Source of the DNA: Agapetus fuscipes | Taxonomy: Eukaryota; Arthropoda; Insecta; Trichoptera; Glossosomatidae | Reading direction: 5' to 3' | Length of the DNA stretch: 64,000 nucleotides | Assembly (NCBI GenBank): GCA_951799405.1 | Contig: OX637344.1 | Span: 1,674,001-1,738,000 of the forward strand | Shown: positions 58,811 to 64,000 of the stretch, piece by piece | Layout: each line of letters starts with the position of its first letter | Numbering within the stretch: position 1 is the stretch's first letter | Position numbers and translations under genes: made by a program | The notes under the pieces: model-generated | What the model was told of the DNA's origin: nothing | The model's database searches: none | Seen by the model: the letters and a program-made list of their open reading frames with translations, nothing else

Positions 58811-59098
58811 GCTATGTTTTATACTTAGAATAGAATACTATAGAATGGGAGTGATTAGATTTATTTTAATTAAGAGTGACCGTGCCCGCTCTCGGCTACC
58901 GGATTTGCTTTTGAAATTTCAGATTCAATTTCAAATTCACGATTCTCGAATCATTATATGTTCACATTAAGATTTCAAATTACATACACAGATTTGGAGG
59001 TTTTTGAACTTGGCAGATATTAAAATTCCGCTCATATAGTATTTATGAATCTAATTCGTTTAAGTGTATTTCTACTGCCAGCCTTTTTTTTCTTTCGG

Positions 59099-59334
59099 TC
59101 GGTCCGTAGTTCAGTGGTTACACTTCAGACTCTGAATGGAAGGTTGTGGGTTCGAATCCCGGCGGAGTACAAAAAAAATACCATTTATATTTTTTAATTT
59201 GCTCTTCGCTGTGTTGAAAAATTCATAATCCTTTACCAATGTCCGGTCACCAAAGGTCCATCATCCAGCCTTACAGCAACTGCGGGTCTTGCTTGAGAAT
59301 TGGCACTTTGTAGCGACGACGACCAAGCTCGTAA
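59099..59334 (+). mobile_element. SINE-B, first half of a dimeric B-E SINE
   Basis: GTCGGTCCGTAGTTCAGTGG, GGGTTCGAATCCCGGCGGAG, GCTCTTCGCTGTGTTGAAAA, and end GACCAAGCTCGTAAAAAGG. It lacks a B1 or B2 tail and fuses to SINE-E. Confidence 0.9.
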
Positions 59335-59512
59335 AAAGGTCGATAGCTCAATTAGTAGAATGCTTGCATTTCATGCCGAGAGCAAGGGTTCGATCTCAAG
59401 GTTTACTCAACCTTCACAAGAAATAAGAACCAGCCCCCCCGAGAGCTGAGAATCCCCCACTTCAACTGAAAGTGGTTGGTAGGGGGCCGGCTCCTTTACA
59501 CGTAAAAATAAA
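59335..59512 (+). mobile_element. SINE-E, second half of a dimeric SINE
   Basis: GTCGATAGCTCAATTAGTAG, GAGCAAGGGTTCGATCTCAA, then directly GGTTTACTCAACC (the GTTTCGGTG block is deleted), CTTCAACTGAAAGTGGTTGG. Confidence 0.9.
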
Positions 59513-59539
59513 ACATCTTTGAAAAATTATATAATATGG

Positions 59540-59802
59540 CGTCTCCTTAATGCTGTTATGGTTTATCTACCATTTGATTCAAAGAAGACCTTTCAATGAA
59601 ATTGTTTTAAAAATCAAATTCCACACAATCTGAGCTAAGAAAATCACGCAAAACACGATAATGTGAGAGTTGTTTTAGATATTTTTAAAATCAATTTCCA
59701 GTTTTCATCAGACACATAGGTCCAGTACACATACAAACATTGCTTATGTGGAAATACCTCTGTTGAACATAAGACAAGCAAGCACTAAGGGGACGATATG
59801 TA
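59540..59802 (+). mobile_element. MITE-C, full length
   Basis: GGTTTATCTACCATTTGATT, CACAATCTGAGCTAAGAAAA, CATAAGACAAGCAAGCACTA, ending GGGGACGATATG. The left TIR is diverged. Confidence 0.85.
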
Positions 59803-60029
59803 AAACTTTGTTCGTACATTATATTATAACTTTTATCTTCCAGAAAGCTCGCGGCATTGGTTCATACATATTCATCTGGAGACGTGAGGAAAGCATCCAT
59901 GTCCTGTGTCATAACAGGGACATAAAACGATTTCCTGGGATCCTGCATGCTTGGGAAGGATCCTTGGGGAGTGAACGAGGAATCACGGACCCTAGAAACC
60001 ACCGGCGACAGGGTAGACCGGCACAGTAA
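59803..60029. other. Unassigned, GC-richer
   Basis: 59840-60025 (AGCTCGCGGCATTGGTTCAT, CCACCGGCGACAGGGTAGAC) has no recognised family. A 93-codon frame spans it but begins in MITE-C, so it is not a gene start. Confidence 0.3.
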
Positions 60030-60920
60030 CAAAACGAGAAATGACAAAACATCACAATGACAAAACCAAAGGGAAAAAAAAACACATGAAAAAACATCAC
60101 ATACCTAAAACAGAGCAAACCAGAAACGGCACAGTGATAAAACGACACATGATAGAACGAGACATGACAGTACAACACATGACAGAACATCACAGTGGCA
60201 GTACATCACATGACAAAGCATCACTATGACAAAATAACACTAGGACAAAACATAACATGATAAGACATACCATACCTAAAACAGAACATACCATAAACGG
60301 CACATGAAAAAAAGTCACTTGACAAAACATCACAGACAACACAAACATTTATTTGCATCCACACGCTATATTATGTGACTCCTTCGGAGATAACGCTATA
60401 AGAAAATGCGCTTTATGTGCAGCTGACTTAGTTTATTTATCCAATTTTTATCCGTTAATTTATTTTACAAACTTTACATATAAAATATGAATGAGTTCCA
60501 TTTTCTCATATCTCACTTGTTTGCCATGCCGTTTATGTTGGTTTCTGTTTTGCCATTTGATGTTTTTTCATGTGCCGTTTATGGTATTTTCTAATTTAGG
60601 TATGTGATGTTTTGTCATTGTGATGCACTTTCCTGTGATGTTTTAGCATAGTAATGTTTTGTCATGCGATGTATTGGCATTCTGATGTTCTGTCATGTGT
60701 CGTTATGTCGTGTGTCGTTATGTCATGGGTCATTTTGTCACTGTGTCTTCTGCCATCACTCATATGTCGTTCTCTCATTTATCGTTACATTATACGTAGC
60801 TTCGTCACTGTGTCGTTCTGTCATAACTCATATGTCGTTCTCTCATATATCGTTACGTCATGCGTCGCTCTGTCACTATGTCACTGGGTCGTTCTATCAC
60901 GTGTCGTTTTGTCATTGTCT
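60030..60920. mobile_element. Low-complexity foldback element
   Basis: The left arm 60030-60340 is built of ACAAAACATCACA/ATGACA words; the right arm 60520-60920 of TGATGTTTTGTCAT/TGTGTCGTT words, the inverse. GGTATGTGATGTTTTGTCAT mirrors ATGACAAAACATCACA. The centre holds a SINE-E piece (60369-60435). His/Thr/Lys-rich and Cys/Ser/Leu-rich frames are artefacts. Confidence 0.7.
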
Positions 60921-61268
60921 CGCTCTAAAAATTGAAACGAAACCACAGATTTCTCTGCATATATAGAAAACTAACGGGAAATGCCTTTATATCACCAGTA
61001 TAAAACATTCCTTCAAAACTAAAATGTACAATTTAACCACAAATGTAATAAAACTAAGTGGCGCTGTTTTCGTTTCTATATGTATTTTTTGATAGACTCT
61101 GTGGTGAAGTTTCCACATGAATTTTCATACTTTTGGTACAGCCGGAGAATACAAAATGCTACGTGGATGTGGGAATGCAAATTTTTGAAATTTGGCAAAC
61201 GATGAGTGAGGACTGAGGAGTGGTGAGTTTCCTGTTTTATCGTGTATTTTTTTTATTTCGCAAAAATT
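60921..61268. other. Unassigned with a Module-O copy
   Basis: 61048-61085 (TAAGTGGCGCTGTTTTCGTT) is Module-O on the minus strand. The rest is not recognised. Confidence 0.35.
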
Positions 61269-61403
61269 TTAAGATCCAGTATTTTCAACGTTAGCTTATG
61301 TGACTTTAAACTGATACAAAAAACTACCTAGACGATTGGCATAAGTGCGTCCTGTTAATTCAGTATAAATTCGCTATGCTTACGATGAAAATACCGGGCT
61401 TAA
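61269..61403. mobile_element. MITE-P, complete
   Basis: TTTAAGATCCAGTATTTTCA at the left mirrors GAAAATACCGGGCTTAAGT at the right; GTTAGC/GCTTAC continues the arms. 135 bp. Ends match fragments at 5991 and 24490. Confidence 0.75.
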
Positions 61404-61509
61404 GTAAGTTTATTCTAAATCTATACAAACTGGTTTAGCTAGATACTTACAGGTATTATTCTTTCTTACTCTTTTAAAGTTGTACAATTTTTATTTTTGT
61501 TAATATTTT

Positions 61510-61772
61510 AATCCCTTGACTAATAGATTGGTATGAAGCTGACCACCCATGCATAGGTACTATTAAAATATAAAGTAAAAATCACTTAGGAAATTTCACC
61601 CCTGTTTTAGGGAAGGTCGTCAAAAGTTGCAGGGTTTTTGTTCATTTGAGGTTCGTATTTCAATTTGGAACTACACATGGCATGGCATGAATTTAATAGA
61701 AATTGTTCATGTTTAATATAGCCATATTATTATTAGCCATACCTATATAGCATAGCCATGCAACTCAGATTA
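61510..61772 (+). mobile_element. Rep-A, old, with insertion
   Basis: CCCTTGACTAATAGATTGGT, AAGCTGACCACCCATGCATA, then about 35 extra bases, TTTCACCCCTGTTTTAGGGA, and tail GCAACTCAGATTATAGATT. Confidence 0.8.
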
Positions 61773-62177
61773 TAGATTAAAAAAAAGAACACCTTTCTGA
61801 GTATGTGTCAATAAAACAAAATTTATTAACATTTTGGCTAGTAACATAAGTCTTTTTAACAAAAAGTGAAATCTCTGACCAAACAGTGCAAATCAAAATA
61901 TGTTTGGGTATTCATGGGGGGATCGGTAAACCTTTATATCCGGATAAAAATCCCATAGTATCAATGTAGTAAGGCGATTCTGACACCAGGCAAACAGGCG
62001 GGTCTACCCAGATGGGCGCAAAGGCCCGTGAAGCCATCCCCCTCCTCTCCCACCCCCAAATGGACAAAAGCCCCGGGCAAGTCACGGACAAATCGGATTA
62101 CAGAAAAAAGAAATCTTTGCAAAGTGGTAGATGGATTCATATCTGATTAAAATGTCGATGAATATGTGAATCAATCT
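61773..62177. other. Unassigned with GC-rich patch
   Basis: 61980-62080 (GGCGGGTCTACCCAGATGGG, GGACAAAAGCCCCGGGCAAG) is GC-rich and repeat-free; possibly single-copy. Confidence 0.3.
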
Positions 62178-62440
62178 CCATCTTAAATGTAAAACTTAAT
62201 TAGTGCAGATTCACTGATTTGAGAAATCGTGGATTAAACATTTTATTGGGAGTAACTTCTCATAGTAAGTTAACTAATCATAAGAAAATGCTCATAAATA
62301 ACTTCTTAAATACAGGATTTTCAAACATTGTTAGTGTTTTCTCTCGCAGAAAATAGGAAAAAATGTGCATTTATCTGAGAAACCCACATTAGCTTAATAT
62401 CTCACTTATTTAGTTTAAATTTTAAGGTATTAAATTAATC
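62178..62440. mobile_element. MITE-J, inverted orientation
   Basis: TTAAATGTAAAACTTAATTA at one end, GAGAAATCGTGGATTAAACA, TTTATCTGAGAAACCCACAT, TTTAAATTTTAAGGTATTAA at the other. Confidence 0.8.
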
Positions 62441-63026
62441 AGATGCAAAAAGTATAAATGAACACAAAAAAAACATTTGAAAATTGTGTTAAGTTTTAAA
62501 TAATTGTAATCTTATCATGATTACAAAAATGATATTGGAATAAATTACGCATAAAATTATTACAACCTAATGACCAAAATCTATTCTTGGAAAGAGCACT
62601 ATAGTCGTCGTGGTTTGTGTCTCAGCTAATTAATGAAAAGCTTACCACTGCAGTCGCCAGATGTCAGTCTACCACTAAATATATGCTATATCTACAATTA
62701 TTTACATAGATGTGTTGTATAGTTTTCCTTGCGAGCCAAAAAAAATTATGCAATACCTCAAGCGGGGCGAAATCTCATTTTAAATTCGGGACCGGCATAG
62801 ACTCACCCCCCCCCCCCCCCCTCCCCCCCACTATCCCCCAGGGGAACGGACGCTCCGCACATATTAAACCCTATACGCCACAACATCCGGAATGTACAAG
62901 CGACCCCCTGCTCCTCATATTCTTAGTCATCTATTTCATCTTGTCCTGAAAAAAATCCGGAAAAATAAATCTTTGCAATTGCATATTTGCTTAAAAATGA
63001 CTACATAAAAAATGTCCGAACAAATC
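62441..63026. other. Unassigned with a poly-C tract
   Basis: 62806-62830 is a C run broken by one CT, next to CCCCCACTATCCCCCAGG. The 79-codon frame through it is not convincing. Otherwise nothing recognised. Confidence 0.3.
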
Positions 63027-63230
63027 TAATCTAACTTTAAATCTAAGTTGCAAAGATATGTATCATTTGAGATTCATATTAAATGCATTCCCACAAGCAG
63101 ACACGCATAATTTCGCGCTCACACGTGCCGCACGTGGACCTACAATATAAAAAAAAACAATCTCAAATGAACATAAGCCCTGCAACTCTTGCCGACCATC
63201 CCTGAAGCAGGGGTGACATTCGCAATGATT
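63027..63230 (-). mobile_element. Rep-A, 5' truncated
   Basis: CTTTAAATCTAAGTTGCAAA, CACGTGCCGCACGTGGACC (a more palindromic version of the centre), ends after GCAGGGGTGACATTCGC. Confidence 0.85.
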
Positions 63231-63362
63231 AGGATATATTGGTCAAAAAATGTATTGTTTTGCGACATCCTGAATAAATTAGCTTAGTCCTTTTTTTTTG
63301 GGAAATTACTAAAAATAAAATAAATAATCAGATATTTAGTCAAACCGTTAGAGAATTTCAGT

Positions 63363-63408
63363 GTTGTCGATGTTTCGTTGGCTTCTTATCCAACATCATC
63401 AGGAGACA
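63363..63408 (-). ncRNA. Hammerhead ribozyme-like motif, intact core
   Basis: Minus: CUGAUGA, helix II GUUGG/CCAAC with an eight-base loop, GAAACAUC, cleavage after AUC. Every core base fits. Helix I is short (G-C, A-U, then C-C mismatch before further pairs GUGU with ACAC offset). Helix III is minimal (A-U plus C-A). Confidence 0.7.
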
Positions 63409-63513
63409 CATCCTTTTTAGGCGGAGGGCAAAGATGAAATCTAACCTAGATTCGATTAAAACTTAATCTTTTTATTAGGTTTAAGCTGGAATTACGCTCG
63501 TTTGACATATTTA

Positions 63514-63868
63514 AAATCATGATAACTACATACTTCACTAATTTTAAATTTTTTGGATGTTAAATGAACCGTTATGGAAGAACTTACACTATTTTCGACG
63601 TTTGGTTGGCGACGTGACCAACGTCGTCTGGAGACACCTTTTCTGTACGACGACTAAGGCTGAACTGAGTGCGAGATCTGAAAGACGGAGAATTAAGAAG
63701 AGTTCATCCTCGGATGTCGTGTCGTTCATCCTCAGAGAAGGTGTCTCCTGAAGACGTTGGCTACGTCGCCAACGAGACGCTGAGAATGATGTACGAGTAA
63801 GTTCTCCCATAACGGTTCCTGTAATATCCGAAAAGTGTAATTTTCTAATTGTGTAGTTGTCATAATTA
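63514..63868. mobile_element. Element-Q copy 2: inverted arms with opposed hammerhead-like motifs
   Basis: Arms 63514-63645 and 63739-63868 are imperfect reverse complements (AACCGTTATGGAAGAACTTA with TAAGTTCTCCCATAACGGTT). The spacer of about 95 bases has TCATCCTCGGATGTCGTG. The minus motif (63591-63645) has CAGACGA and CAAACGUC; the plus motif (63744-63785) has CUGAAGA, helix II CGUUGG/CCAACG, and a damaged GAGACGC. Both look inactivated. Confidence 0.7.
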
Positions 63869-64000
63869 CAAATTCTTTTCATTAAATATCCCCAGCTGAT
63901 TCCTAAAGGAATTTGTAGGATTTTTCAAAATTTATTTGAATGCAAAATTCTGTAAAAAAACTCCGGTTAGATACCTCACTTGTAAAAGTAAGTATAGCTC

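Noticed and set aside
59748..60029. 93-codon plus frame as a gene
   Set aside because: It starts inside MITE-C and runs into a foldback arm; no conserved sequence was recognised.
60041..60966. His/Lys/Thr-rich and Cys/Ser/His-rich frames
   Set aside because: Low-complexity foldback arms; frames exist in several phases and have no conserved structure.

Overview
The window looks like repeat-dense, AT-rich nuclear DNA from an arthropod, most likely an insect. The reasons are: no dense open reading frames and no operons; interspersed tRNA-derived SINEs with pol III A and B boxes; 5'-truncated non-LTR retrotransposons of several lineages; many MITEs; a Tigger/pogo transposon; and a 5S rRNA fragment (36487-36559) whose 3' end resembles arthropod 5S. 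No complete host gene is visible. The best host-exon candidate is a 44-codon ATG exon ending at a GTGAGT donor (30308-30439). The species cannot be read from the window. Almost all open frames of 60-150 codons are by-products of repeats.

Family names used here (local labels). Rep-A: about 260 bp, starts TTCCTTGACTTATAGG and ends in (TTAGATT)n, roughly 38 copies; A2 is a subfamily. SINE-B: tRNA-derived, about 310 bp, with tail types B1 and B2. SINE-D and SINE-E: two further SINEs with tRNA-like B boxes. MITE-C: about 250 bp with TIRs. MITE-F, -H, -I, -J, -P: smaller TIR elements. LINE-G1, G2, G3: related non-LTR ORF2 tails that share a GKRGxGRPRKxW motif but have different 3' ends: (AGTTAC)n for G1, (CAAGA)n for G2, and Rep-A for G3. 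Four other LINE lineages occur as single C-terminal fragments. Module-O: a short dispersed unit with an ACAGCGCC core. Element-Q: inverted pairs of hammerhead-like motifs of the Penelope type.

Layout. 1-3.4 kb: LINE-G1 end, Element-Q, G3 with Rep-A, SINE-E, SINE-B and a large palindrome. 4-8 kb: SINE B/E mosaics and Rep-A. 8.17-9.42 kb: a Tigger element broken by a LINE and a Rep-A. 10-30 kb: a mosaic of Rep-A, MITE-C, SINEs and LINE tails, with hammerhead-like motifs at 21.8, 26.1, 29.3 and 29.8-30.0 kb. 30.3 kb: candidate exon. 33-40 kb: tandem arrays, SINE-D with a nested LINE, a palindrome of about 550 bp, and the 5S fragment. 43-45 kb: MITE-I pair and LINE tails. 48.4-49.6 kb: a foldback element with periodic TIRs. 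50-60 kb: nested SINE/MITE/LINE sites, several with readable target duplications. 60-61 kb: a low-complexity foldback. 63.5-63.9 kb: a second paired Element-Q.

The parts do not work together as a pathway. They record successive insertions whose order can often be read from nesting. The most interesting signal is self-cleaving RNA architecture: classic CUGANGA hammerheads in inverted pairs, plus a second set with a UUGAUAA core in which positions 3 and 8 appear to have changed together from C-G to U-A.
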